Shown here piece after piece: positions 6,038 through 13,118 of a DNA stretch of 20,255 nt (position 1 is its first letter; each line of letters opens with the position of its first letter). Position numbers and translations under genes: made by a program. This DNA comes from a virus. The stretch covers positions 1 to 20,255 of IMG/VR virus record IMGVR_UViG_3300044644_000337; one strand, 5' to 3'. Below the pieces are notes generated by a model. The model worked only from the letters and a program-made list of their open reading frames with translations. It was not told the origin of the DNA and made no database searches.

Positions 6038-6210
6038 TGGACGAATGGGAACAAGAATGGGATCGTATGACTCACACTTCGACCGAATACAAGAGAGAGA
6101 TTCGAGAAATGCGCGAACGTATATATCACTACCTCAAGCGCATTGCGGAACTAGAGGCCGAGGTGCATGAATTGCGTGCAAAGGACAGTCGGTGGGTGCA
6201 AGAACCATGA
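6034..6210 (+). CDS. Small coiled-coil protein, 58 aa
   Basis: The frame runs from ATG 6034 (or ATG 6037) to TGA 6210: MMDEWEQEWDRMTHTSTEYK, then heptad-like REMRERIYHYLKRIAELEAE and VHELRAKDSRW. The regular hydrophobic spacing predicts a coiled coil over about residues 22-50. GGAGGG lies just upstream. It overlaps the DUF1364 stop by 4 bp, and its own stop overlaps the next ATG by 4 bp, both typical of this operon. Function unknown. Confidence 0.65.
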   Translation: MMDEWEQEWDRMTHTSTEYKREIREMRERIYHYLKRIAELEAEVHELRAKDSRWVQEP

Positions 6211-6758
6211 GTTTTTGGGTAGACACGCCGTATGTCACGGCCTACGTCCGTAACGAGTTCTTGTACGACCAGCAAAGCGGTCACGGCGAGTTTACAGAAT
6301 GTACCGTGTTTGGTTTTCGCGCAGAGCCGATGCGGGTGCCGATGTTTCAGATTATGACGGCACAGGGGGCGCAGTGGGCGCGTATCCCTATCCATGCCTT
6401 ATGTTCTAAGCCATGCCTTGCCATAAGCCTTCAGGTTGCGTGCTGGTGGGACTCATTCAGTCGGTTCTGTGAGGTGCGCGAGGTGCAGTTCCTGCGTAAC
6501 CACCGGGTGCAGGCTATTGGACGCGATGGCGTCAAGCGCCCGGGCGTGTACCTGTTCACCGTGTTCTGGGCCAACGGCGGTTGGTCGGAAGTACCAGACC
6601 AAAGCAAGGATCATCACATTATCGCCTTAGACGGCGGGCAATGGATTGCGTACCCCAACAACAGGTTGTTGTGGGTAGACCCGTCTTGGATTAACGGAGA
6701 CGTTCCAAGGGATTGGAAGTCACCGTCAACGTCCTATAGCGTGGAGGCCATGCCGTGA
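6207..6758 (+). CDS. Hypothetical protein, 183 aa
   Basis: Unrecognised protein starting MSFWVDTPYVTAYVRNEFLY. ATG 6207 is chosen for the ATGA overlap; an in-frame GTG at 6192 is the alternative. Rich in aromatic residues (many Trp, Phe, Tyr) and cysteines (CTVFGF, ALCSKPC, VACWWD, RFCEV), and looks mostly beta. No membrane segment or signal peptide is seen. Its place after the nuclease genes suggests an early accessory role only. Confidence 0.65.
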   Translation: MSFWVDTPYVTAYVRNEFLYDQQSGHGEFTECTVFGFRAEPMRVPMFQIMTAQGAQWARIPIHALCSKPCLAISLQVACWWDSFSRFCEVREVQFLRNHRVQAIGRDGVKRPGVYLFTVFWANGGWSEVPDQSKDHHIIALDGGQWIAYPNNRLLWVDPSWINGDVPRDWKSPSTSYSVEAMP

Positions 6759-6871
6759 AACGACTTATAAACGCATTAGAACGGTTTTTAACCCGTTACA
6801 GTACGTATGACTGGAGGCACGTACCGCCGCCCGAATGGGCTGCCAAGCGTTCTGGCGTAGAGATTTGGTGA
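6755..6871 (+). CDS. Very small protein, 38 aa
   Basis: GTG 6755 overlaps the previous stop (GTGA) and has GGAGG (6743-6747) seven bases upstream. The product MKRLINALERFLTRYSTYDW continues with a Pro-rich turn (HVPPPEWAAKRSGVEIW). The first half could be an amphipathic helix. The stop codon TGA forms the first three bases of the tRNA 5' fragment. Short but well supported by spacing; function unknown. Confidence 0.5.
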   Translation: MKRLINALERFLTRYSTYDWRHVPPPEWAAKRSGVEIW

Positions 6872-6892
6872 GGGGTCGTCTAAAGGCAGGAC
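6869..6892 (+). pseudogene. 5' part of a split tRNA gene (acceptor strand and D arm)
   Basis: TGAGGGG (acceptor 5' strand, 6869-6875), TC, then D stem GTCT (6878-6881), loop AAAGGCA and GGAC (6889-6892). After this the tRNA pattern stops: no anticodon stem follows, and an intact tRNA-Gln begins at 6904. The acceptor strand pairs perfectly over 7 bp with CCCCTCA at 7559-7565, about 670 bases downstream. U1:A72 and G73 suggest a glutamine tRNA. Confidence 0.6.
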
Positions 6893-6903
6893 TTTTAGTA
6901 TAC

Positions 6904-6975
6904 TCACCTATAGTTTAACCGGCAGAACCCCGGGTTTTGACCCCGGTAGTCCTCGTTCGAACCGAGGTAGGTGAT
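6904..6975 (+). tRNA. tRNA-Gln (anticodon UUG)
   Basis: A complete cloverleaf: acceptor TCACCTA/TAGGTGA (7 bp), D arm GTTT-AACCGGCA-GAAC, anticodon arm CCGGG-TTTTGAC-CCCGG with anticodon TTG, variable TAGT, T arm CCTCG-TTCGAAC-CGAGG. U1:A72 is characteristic of glutamine tRNAs. No CCA is encoded (CTA follows the discriminator). It would read CAA codons, supplementing the host during phage translation or replacing the disrupted tRNA around it. Confidence 0.88.
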
Positions 6976-6979
6976 CTAA

Positions 6980-7558
6980 ATGCAAAACAGCATTGGCGAG
7001 CAAATCCGCGCTTTATTATTGCAAAGCATCCCGCATCGCGTTATTCGCGGCAAAATTAAGTGTTCTAGCGCAACTATTAGTTACCACGCTAGAAAATTAG
7101 GATTAGAAAAACAAAAACGGCCTGCATACGATTGGTTGGCAATTCAAAAAGACATTGCCGCTGGGATGTCTATGTATGGCGCCATTGCAAAATATGGGTT
7201 TAGCAAAGCAACGTGGCATACCGCCGTAAAAACAGGAAAAATAACAAAACAGAAGCGTTTTGCGGGTTATTCGTTAGACGAATTGATAACGGCTTTCCAC
7301 GGCAAAAGGCTATCGCCATATCAAAAACGATTGTTTCGGCGACACATAGCAAAAGAACAAAATGGATTTGCTTGCAGCGAGTGTGGGCTTGGCGAATGGC
7401 GCGGCAAAAAATTGTCGTTAGAGTTGGATCACATTAGCGGGAATCCAAAAGACAACCGACGCGAGAATTTGCGCTTGTTATGCCCTAATTGTCATTGCAC
7501 AACGCCAACGTGGCGCGGGCGTAACGTCAAACACCCGTTATCTAGGTTCGACTCCTAG
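6980..7558 (+). CDS. HNH homing-type endonuclease with N-terminal HTH
   Basis: 192-aa protein. Residues 5-45 (QIRALLLQSIPHRVIRG, TISYHARKLGL) form a helix-turn-helix, with a second HTH-like repeat at 50-82. The HNH zinc domain is C132SEC135, L-D150-H151-I-S-G, N163LRLLC168PNC171H172. The gene is clearly richer in A/T than its neighbours (many AAA, TTA and ATT codons), pointing to separate acquisition. It starts 4 bp after tRNA-Gln. The last residues and the TAG stop are supplied by the T arm of the tRNA 3' fragment, so the natural end was probably near residue 184. Free-standing homing endonuclease is the best reading. Confidence 0.9.
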   Translation: MQNSIGEQIRALLLQSIPHRVIRGKIKCSSATISYHARKLGLEKQKRPAYDWLAIQKDIAAGMSMYGAIAKYGFSKATWHTAVKTGKITKQKRFAGYSLDELITAFHGKRLSPYQKRLFRRHIAKEQNGFACSECGLGEWRGKKLSLELDHISGNPKDNRRENLRLLCPNCHCTTPTWRGRNVKHPLSRFDS

Positions 7559-8041
7559 CCCCTCAGCCATATACAGCGCACGTTCGTCTCGACGTCGTTT
7601 GACAAGGCCGGGAAGCACACGCCCACCGGCCTTTGTCCACTTTAGGAATTCGTCAGCCGCTTCCTCAAACTCGCCACGGTTGGTTTTCATGCGTAGGCTA
7701 GAGCGTTGCAGGCTGCCTAGCCCGACGTTGAAGGCAAAACTTACCAGTGCGTCAAACCGGCCTTGATGACCAAGAGCAGCAGGGCAAAGTCGGGCCACGC
7801 CGCGCTCAAACCGGCCAAGGTCTTGAGCAAGGATAGCGTCCACCTCTCCCATCGTGAGGGTGCGATCCCAGCCGTCGGGTATCGGTAAATTTCGTCGCTC
7901 CTCAAACGGCACCTTGGCGTGGTTGGGGTCTATGACATGGCCCACCGCAACCGTCCACAATAAAGCAGGACACCTGTAAGGGCGTGTTCTGACGCCCTCA
8001 TGGTGTTTAATCATGCGAATCGCGGCAGGGCTAACCTTCAC
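7538..8041 (-). CDS. Endolysin, GH24 phage lysozyme
   Basis: Cleaves peptidoglycan glycan strands at lysis. GTG 8041 overlaps the holin stop (GTGA), giving 167 aa and the family N-terminus VKVSPAAIRMIKHHEG. The active-site region is HHEGVRTRPYRCPALLWTVAVGH: catalytic Glu, then Cys where T4 lysozyme has Asp20, then Thr, with T4-like spacing (E-8-C-5-T). This Glu-Cys-Thr variant occurs in the family. Later motifs are ALVSFAFNVGLGSL and LPGLVKRRRDERALY. There is no signal-anchor, so export needs the holin. The last ten residues (MAEGLGVEPR) are encoded by the reverse of a tRNA T arm. Confidence 0.93.
   Translation of the reverse strand: MKVSPAAIRMIKHHEGVRTRPYRCPALLWTVAVGHVIDPNHAKVPFEERRNLPIPDGWDRTLTMGEVDAILAQDLGRFERGVARLCPAALGHQGRFDALVSFAFNVGLGSLQRSSLRMKTNRGEFEEAADEFLKWTKAGGRVLPGLVKRRRDERALYMAEGLGVEPR
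7542..7569 (+). pseudogene. 3' part of a split tRNA gene (T arm, acceptor strand, CCA)
   Basis: T arm CTAGG-TTCGACT-CCTAG (7542-7558), acceptor 3' strand CCCCTCA (7559-7565), discriminator G and encoded CCA (7567-7569). The acceptor pairs perfectly with TGAGGGG at 6869-6875. No matching anticodon arm is found directly upstream. It lies over the convergent ends of the HNH and endolysin genes. An encoded CCA and an intact 3' end are also features of phage attachment sites in host tRNA genes. Confidence 0.65.
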
Positions 8042-8523
8042 TTCTTGCCAAAAGCCTGCGTACCAAACCAAAACGCAATAATGCTGCTTAGGATCAGCAT
8101 TTCGTCATCCGAAAACACTTCGGCCATCGCAGCCGCAAACGGCACCCCTTGATGCCATGCGTACCACACCCCGGCAATGTTCAGCGCGACCAACTCCAGC
8201 ACGAAAATGTAGGTCACAACAGGACGGACGCTGGCTCGCAGGTTAATCATCCACTGACTCGCACCCTTGCCAATTTCGATGTCGTGCTGGTACAAAGCCT
8301 GCCTCTCCTCGCCAGCCGTCTGCGTCTGGATTTGCTCCAGTTTGATTTCCTCAACCCGTGCCTGCGCGATAAACCCACGCTCTGCAAGGGCCAACTCACG
8401 CTCTTTCTGGGCTGCGACAAGAGCCAGTTCATGCTTCTTGTCTTGCCGGTCTTGGAAGATTTGCAGAATCTTGGGTAGTCCACCTGCAAGGAACGACAGA
8501 AAGGTACTAATCATGGTCATCAT
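8038..8523 (-). CDS. Holin, 3TM (GTA-type) family
   Basis: 161-aa membrane protein. A hydrophobic N-terminus (residues 5-23, FLSFLAGGLPKILQIF) is followed by a long charged helix (25-80, with ALVAAQKERELALAERG), then two membrane segments at about 100-122 (VVTYIFVLELVALNIAGVWY) and 142-158 (ILSSIIAFWFGTQAF). This layout matches holins of the 3TM gene-transfer-release family. It forms inner-membrane lesions that let the endolysin out. It is coupled by 4-bp overlaps to genes on both sides and lies directly upstream of the endolysin. Confidence 0.85.
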   Translation of the reverse strand: MMTMISTFLSFLAGGLPKILQIFQDRQDKKHELALVAAQKERELALAERGFIAQARVEEIKLEQIQTQTAGEERQALYQHDIEIGKGASQWMINLRASVRPVVTYIFVLELVALNIAGVWYAWHQGVPFAAAMAEVFSDDEMLILSSIIAFWFGTQAFGKK

Positions 8524-8933
8524 TTGCTTGCCCTCACCACATCATCGCCCTTCGTGACAGTCACATGGTCGCCCTCGACATCGACACGCATCGGCATTTC
8601 CTTGCGGTCAAGTCGATCCAGTTTGTTAATCAGTTCTTTGATTACGCCAAACTCGGGCTTGTCTTCCTTCTCGTTAGCCCCGGCAATGTTGTTGAGCATG
8701 GAGATCAGCGCGGTCAGTGACGCACCCAATAGGCCCATTACCGCCGCAATCTTCTCGCCTTCCAAAGCAAGACTGGAAACGACACCAATGACCACGATGA
8801 CCGTGATGTACTTGAGGCCATCTTTGCCAATGGCTTTGCCTGCGACTTCTTTTGCCGAAGACTGCGCCTCAAGCCGATTCAACTCGGCTCGCACCTGCGC
8901 CTTGAACATTTCGATGTCGGTCGTCTCAGTCAC
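8520..8933 (-). CDS. Two-TM membrane protein of the lysis cassette
   Basis: 137 aa: an N-terminal charged helix (IEMFKAQVRAELNRLEAQ), two membrane segments at about 42-57 and 62-83 (ITVIVVIGVVSSLAL; AAVMGLLGASLTALISML), then a soluble tail with a charged helix (IKELINKLDRLDRK) and a short beta end. It is not assignable to a named family with certainty. The position between an XhlA-like protein and a 3TM holin suggests a second holin, an antiholin or a lysis regulator (inference). Overlaps of 4 bp on both sides. Confidence 0.75.
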   Translation of the reverse strand: MTETTDIEMFKAQVRAELNRLEAQSSAKEVAGKAIGKDGLKYITVIVVIGVVSSLALEGEKIAAVMGLLGASLTALISMLNNIAGANEKEDKPEFGVIKELINKLDRLDRKEMPMRVDVEGDHVTVTKGDDVVRASK

Positions 8934-9124
8934 TTTTGCAACGCCTCCACCAGCATCATTGCCATAGAACCCAACGCACCGACCAGCACCAGAATGACCG
9001 TGCCTCCGACTGAGATCACGAGTCTCTCCAGACGCTTTAAACGCGCATGGATCGCTTCGTACCGCACCGAACAGACATCAATGTGGCTGGTTACGGTCAC
9101 TTCCAGTTCTTGCACGGTGGTCAT
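8930..9124 (-). CDS. XhlA-like haemolysin/holin accessory protein
   Basis: 64 aa: a polar N-terminus with a short coiled coil (VRYEAIHARLKRLERLV) and a single C-terminal membrane helix at about 37-58 (ISVGGTVILVLVGALGSMAMML). This is the architecture of XhlA-type proteins, which sit in the membrane and cooperate with holins in lysis. It overlaps the next gene start by 4 bp. The small size and simple layout make the family assignment likely but not certain. Confidence 0.7.
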   Translation of the reverse strand: MTTVQELEVTVTSHIDVCSVRYEAIHARLKRLERLVISVGGTVILVLVGALGSMAMMLVEALQK

Positions 9125-9273
9125 TGCTTCACTTCATCCGGCACAGGCACCTGCGGCTCGGCCTGCTCCTTGATCTTGACGATGAGCGGCCACGCCCCCG
9201 TCTTGCTCGGCAAGTCGCCTAGCACTTGCAGGATTGCGTTCACTTCTTCAATGGACAGTTCTAGTTTAATCAT
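9121..9273 (-). CDS. Small conserved phage protein, 50 aa
   Basis: The frame runs from ATG 9273 to TGA 9121: MIKLELSIEEVNAILQVLGD, then LPSKTGAWPLIVKIKEQAEP and a Pro-rich tail. Small proteins of this type, opening with M-I-K-L-x-L-S-I-E-E-V-N, are common between tail-fibre and lysis genes of phages. It overlaps both neighbours by 4 bp (ATGA), which strongly supports it. It appears soluble and helical. Function unknown. Confidence 0.75.
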   Translation of the reverse strand: MIKLELSIEEVNAILQVLGDLPSKTGAWPLIVKIKEQAEPQVPVPDEVKQ

Positions 9274-9593
9274 GGCGTCACCCACGGCAGCGGCGGCGAC
9301 ACGATGGGCGGGTTGATTTGGTTCTCAATCTGCTGCTCCACCGCAGCCTCGGTCGCGTCCTTATCCACGCCATTCGCCCAGATCCAGCCCAGCACTTGAT
9401 CCTGCGTGAGGTCGGCATACGGGGTAAACGCACCCTGCACGACGGGAAACGAACAGGTCGAGTAGACGCTGCCGTTGTATTGGCCGTCTACGCCGTTGCA
9501 CTGCCAGTGCGCCGTGACGACGTAATCCGCGCCCTCTGCGGTTTGCGGGATGCAGTTAAGAACCGAGATGTTCCATGTAATTACCGTAGACAT
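9270..9593 (-). CDS. Conserved phage protein, DUF7936-like, 107 aa
   Basis: Starts MSTVITWNISVLNCIPQ, with beta-rich VVTAHWQCNGVDGQYNGSVYSTCSF, then YADLTQDQVLGWIWANGVDKDATEAAVEQQIENQ. The PYADLTxxxVxGW stretch followed by an E/Q-rich helix is a recurrent pattern beside phage tail fibres; I recall it as DUF7936 but cannot check. AAAGGAG at 9602-9609 is its ribosome-binding site, located in the end of the fibre gene. Probably a minor virion or assembly factor (inference). Confidence 0.75.
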   Translation of the reverse strand: MSTVITWNISVLNCIPQTAEGADYVVTAHWQCNGVDGQYNGSVYSTCSFPVVQGAFTPYADLTQDQVLGWIWANGVDKDATEAAVEQQIENQINPPIVSPPLPWVTP

Positions 9594-9597
9594 TTAA

Positions 9598-12180
9598 TTA
9601 TGCTCCTTTCAGCAAAGCCATTTCGGCTTCCAGTTTCTCAATACGGGCCATTGCTTCTTGCAGGGCGACGGCGGCTTTCATCAGCAAGATGGACGATTTA
9701 ACCGATTTGGTAGTGGTGCCAAGGTCGTTGCCCTCTGCGTCACGGTCGGCGTGTTCGTCCACCAACCCCGGCGAGGTCTGCTCAAGTTCCTGCGCCACAA
9801 CACCCAACTGCGTGATTTGCTGCGGGTCATCCTTCATCTTGAACTTGCGGAACCGCACAGCCTTCAAGTCATCCCATTGTGAGCCTGCGTCCACAATGTC
9901 GGTTTTCATCTTGGCATCAGAGATGGTGCCGTATGAGCCGTTTGTATTCGTGACGTTGCCAGAGTCGGCTACTTGGAATTTATAGGCTGCCGCTCCGTTG
10001 TTGTAATAACGAATAGCATAGAAAGTATTATTAGTCGTGTTTCTCTCGGCATATACCTGCAAAACTTCTTCTGTCAATGAAGCATTTGCAGATGAAAGCC
10101 TTAATGAATAATCATTCGCAGTTTGTCTAAGTTCGTGATATGCGCCAGTTGATCCAAGATATGCGCCGCTGTCACTCGCCTTGAAATACCCCCCGCTCGT
10201 GATGCGGGCGCGTTCGGTAACAGACGCCCCGGTATGGAAACGAATGTCGTCTGCGTTTATACGAAAACTGTAGTAAGCCGCAGTTGATCGGTTATAGATC
10301 TCAAGTTGCGCCAACCCTGAAGCATTAGGATTGAACTCAAATCCTTGAGCACCAGCATTAGAAACAACAAGTTTTGTGGAAGGACTTGTCGTCCCCAACC
10401 CCAAATTCCCACTCGCATTCAGCGTCATCATCTGATCGAAAGCGTTTGCTCCGGTGATTTGATTTCCTGCGGTGCCAGATGGCGCTGTATGCCAAGAATG
10501 AATACCGTTGTATTGCTGGTAGCGAAGCGCATATCCGGTGTTTTGATAAATGCGCTGGTTCGATGAATTTATGTAATTGTTGTATGAAACCTCTGTTGTA
10601 AGTCCAGAGTCCGTAAACAACCCCATCCACGAGCCAATTTGAATTGCTTTTTCGGTGCTTCTCCACAAACTCGGCGAGACGCCCAAGCCGAGGTTGCCGG
10701 AGGAGTCGAGAAATAGCGAATCAATACCGCCATTACGTACAACAAGATTTCCGGTAGTAAGTCGTGAAATTACTGCCGCGTTGTTGTCCGTTGCCCGAAC
10801 ATAAATACCGCCAAGGCTTGTGTCAGTTGTTTGCTTTACGTCAAGTTTTCCAGACGGCGAACTAGTCCCGATGCCGAGGTTGCCACTCGCATCCAGCGTC
10901 ATCGCCTGCGTGAACGAGATGTTCTGAGATACCGTTCCGCTCGACAGCGTTCCGCTTGATGTCGCGGTGAACACCGTCCCGACGTTGTTATTAGCCGCAC
11001 CGAACGCCGTCTGATTTCCCGACGTAATAATGGTGTACGAAACGCCGTTTGTGATTGTTGTCGTGTTGGCGGTGCCGGAGGGGGCGGTGAACCACAAGTG
11101 CTGTCCCGACGATTGTGCGTACCGGGTTGCCACATTCGATGTGGAGTATATGTAGTTGGAGCCGGTGAAATAGTTGTTGGCCCCTACCTGCATGGAAGTT
11201 GCGCCGCTGTTGCCAACATAGCAACCAGCGTTATTGAACTCCATCGTTTTTCCAAAACCACTCCACGCACTCGGCGTGACGCCCAAGCCGAGGTTGCCGG
11301 AGGTGTCAATGGTGGCGCGAATTGTTGTTCCAGTTTGAAAATCTAACCCAACATCACTTCCATAAATGGCGGCTTTCTGTGTTGCTGCCCCATTTGCACG
11401 GAAAGATATTTGAGAACCGTTATCTGATGCGCGGCCAAACAATGAAATAGCGCCACCGTTACTTTTTGCCGCAACTTCAAGAGAATCGCCTTGAATGGCG
11501 GCCGCTAAATTAACAAGAACGCGATTACTGGAAGTATCCACCTTAAATGTGGTGGTGCCAGCCCCAAACGTCGTCCCATCAAACGTCAGCGCACTCCCCG
11601 AAGTCGCCACCTTGCTGCCGTTCAAAAACAACACGCCGTTGGCGGTGCCGCCGGAGAAAGTAGGATTGTTAGTGAGAGTGGTGATGCTGGCGGAAGTGGC
11701 AATCAGGTTGGTGATCGTGGCCGAAGCAGAAGTTAGAACTGTGATATTTGCGCTGGCCGCGCTGATGTTCCCAATATAGTTCGTCGCGTCAACTACATCC
11801 GTGCCGTTGCTGACCAGAATGATCTTGGCCTTATTCGGCACCGACACGCCGGTTTGACCCGAAACCTTGACGGTAACTTGGCCGGACGAAGTGTTATTGA
11901 AGATGAAGTAGAGTTTCTTGTTGGCAGGAACAATAAGGTTCGTGCTGGCCCCACCCGTACCCGTCAGTTCAATGTACATGTTACGGGCGACACCGGTCGC
12001 GCCGTTCGGGATGGTGATCGTGGTATCCGTTCCCGTGGAAACGGCTTGAGTGACGTAACCTGAAATCGCCTGTTCGATCAAGGTTCCAAGGTTGGTGTTC
12101 GTGGTATTACCCCACGTACCGGCTTGGTCGCCCGTTCCGATCAGTTCAAGAGCAAGGTTAGTGCTGTATGTACTACTCAT
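9598..12180 (-). CDS. Tail fibre/spike with C-terminal S74 self-cleaving chaperone
   Basis: 860 aa, the largest gene. The N-terminus (MSSTYSTNLALELIGTGDQAG, TNTNLGTLIEQAISGY) is the virion-attachment type seen in aquatic phages. The middle is Ser/Thr/Gly/Asn-rich with repeats of S-G-N-L-G-L-G-V/T-S-P-S, the signature of trimeric beta-structured fibres. The C-terminal 107 residues are a peptidase S74 domain: YGTIS754DAKMKTDIV with the catalytic Ser, FRKFKMK, QLGVVAQELEQ, and a coiled coil (ALQEAMARIEKLEAEMALL). The domain drives trimerisation and then cuts itself off just before Ser754. Receptor binding is expected in the region before it. Confidence 0.93.
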   Translation of the reverse strand: MSSTYSTNLALELIGTGDQAGTWGNTTNTNLGTLIEQAISGYVTQAVSTGTDTTITIPNGATGVARNMYIELTGTGGASTNLIVPANKKLYFIFNNTSSGQVTVKVSGQTGVSVPNKAKIILVSNGTDVVDATNYIGNISAASANITVLTSASATITNLIATSASITTLTNNPTFSGGTANGVLFLNGSKVATSGSALTFDGTTFGAGTTTFKVDTSSNRVLVNLAAAIQGDSLEVAAKSNGGAISLFGRASDNGSQISFRANGAATQKAAIYGSDVGLDFQTGTTIRATIDTSGNLGLGVTPSAWSGFGKTMEFNNAGCYVGNSGATSMQVGANNYFTGSNYIYSTSNVATRYAQSSGQHLWFTAPSGTANTTTITNGVSYTIITSGNQTAFGAANNNVGTVFTATSSGTLSSGTVSQNISFTQAMTLDASGNLGIGTSSPSGKLDVKQTTDTSLGGIYVRATDNNAAVISRLTTGNLVVRNGGIDSLFLDSSGNLGLGVSPSLWRSTEKAIQIGSWMGLFTDSGLTTEVSYNNYINSSNQRIYQNTGYALRYQQYNGIHSWHTAPSGTAGNQITGANAFDQMMTLNASGNLGLGTTSPSTKLVVSNAGAQGFEFNPNASGLAQLEIYNRSTAAYYSFRINADDIRFHTGASVTERARITSGGYFKASDSGAYLGSTGAYHELRQTANDYSLRLSSANASLTEEVLQVYAERNTTNNTFYAIRYYNNGAAAYKFQVADSGNVTNTNGSYGTISDAKMKTDIVDAGSQWDDLKAVRFRKFKMKDDPQQITQLGVVAQELEQTSPGLVDEHADRDAEGNDLGTTTKSVKSSILLMKAAVALQEAMARIEKLEAEMALLKGA

Positions 12181-12191
12181 CTTTAGTTACC

Positions 12192-13094
12192 TCACGCCGC
12201 AATCTGCGTCCAATTTGGGTTTTGCGTCGTACTAATATCCGTCCAAGTCGCGCTTTGCGCGTTGTTAATTCCTGTCCAATTCGCGTTCTGATTGGTATTA
12301 ATCTGTCCCCAGATGTTGACTACCCCAACCGCGCCGGTTCCGGCTACCCCAGAGACTACAACATTTGAGCCTGACGATGTAGTGACTGTACCAACGGCTC
12401 CGTTAGCCGAAACACCCGTGACAAAAACCTTGATTTCAAGCCGTACATCGACCGTTCCAACTTCCCCTGTACCCGAGACTCCGATGACCGAGAGGTTCTG
12501 ATCGGTGACAACAAAAACTGTCCCAACCGCCCCGGTCGCAGCCACTCCGGTAACAGCAGCAACCGCTGCCGCTGCAACTAGGACATCCCCGACTTCGCCC
12601 GTAGCAGAAAGCCCGGTAACAGGAACAATAGCCGCTGCCTGTACCGTAACGGTGCCGACCGCTCCCGTCCCCTCAACGCCGGTAACGGCAAGGACTTGAT
12701 CCGTTTTAACGAATACGGTGCCAACGGCACCCGAAGCCTCAACCCCGGTAACAACCGCAACTGCCGAGGCCGCAACGACGACATCCCCTAACTGCCCGGT
12801 GGCTTCAACACCCGTGACGGAGATAACTTGGTCGGTAACGACAACAACTGTGCCAACGGCACCCGAAGCCTCAACGCCCGTAAGAAGGACATTGGCTACG
12901 CCAACAACCGTGACCGACCCAATCTGGCCTGTGGCTTCAACGCCTGTAACGGGGATATTTACGGAGCCCGTGACAACAACAGATCCTACCGCACCCGTTG
13001 CAGTAAGATTGCCAACACCTTCGCCCCAACCTTGTTCGCCCCAGCCTACGCCGGAAGCGTTCCAACCGTCGAAGGCGACTATGACGCCTGCCAC
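12192..13094 (-). CDS. Virion-type protein built of eleven 22-residue repeats
   Basis: 300 aa from GTG 13094. After a short head (MAGVIVAFDGWNASGVGWGE), the protein is about eleven copies of a 22-residue unit of consensus V-T-G-V-x-A-T-G-A-V-G-T-V-x-V followed by seven variable residues. It ends in three copies of a QNxNWTxI-type motif (NQNANWTGI, AQSATWTDI, TQNPNWTQI). The fixed period and Gly/Val pattern suggest a beta-solenoid or stacked beta-hairpin rod. It lies directly upstream of the tail fibre gene, so a tail or fibre-associated structural role is inferred. No enzymatic motif is seen. Confidence 0.8.
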   Translation of the reverse strand: MAGVIVAFDGWNASGVGWGEQGWGEGVGNLTATGAVGSVVVTGSVNIPVTGVEATGQIGSVTVVGVANVLLTGVEASGAVGTVVVVTDQVISVTGVEATGQLGDVVVAASAVAVVTGVEASGAVGTVFVKTDQVLAVTGVEGTGAVGTVTVQAAAIVPVTGLSATGEVGDVLVAAAAVAAVTGVAATGAVGTVFVVTDQNLSVIGVSGTGEVGTVDVRLEIKVFVTGVSANGAVGTVTTSSGSNVVVSGVAGTGAVGVVNIWGQINTNQNANWTGINNAQSATWTDISTTQNPNWTQIAA

Positions 13095-13101
13095 GGCCCC
13101 T

Positions 13102-13118
13102 GCCTAATTAAATTAGGC
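13102..13118. repeat. 17-bp inverted repeat before the repeat-protein gene
   Basis: GCCTAATT-A-AATTAGGC has 8-bp arms around a single base. It overlaps the stop of the 151-aa gene and lies just upstream of the AGGGG ribosome-binding site of the next gene. The loop is too short for an RNA hairpin, so a DNA dyad is more likely. Confidence 0.4.

Noticed and set aside
6869-6975. Two complete adjacent tRNA genes
   Set aside because: Only the second folds fully; the first lacks anticodon and T arms before the second begins.
12192-13094. CRISPR or non-coding tandem array from 66-bp periodicity
   Set aside because: The periodicity is at protein level, with the DNA diverged, and the frame is open throughout.
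12718-13107. + strand frame of Thr/Ala/Pro-rich repeats
   Set aside because: Antisense image of the 22-residue repeat gene; its repetitiveness comes from that gene.
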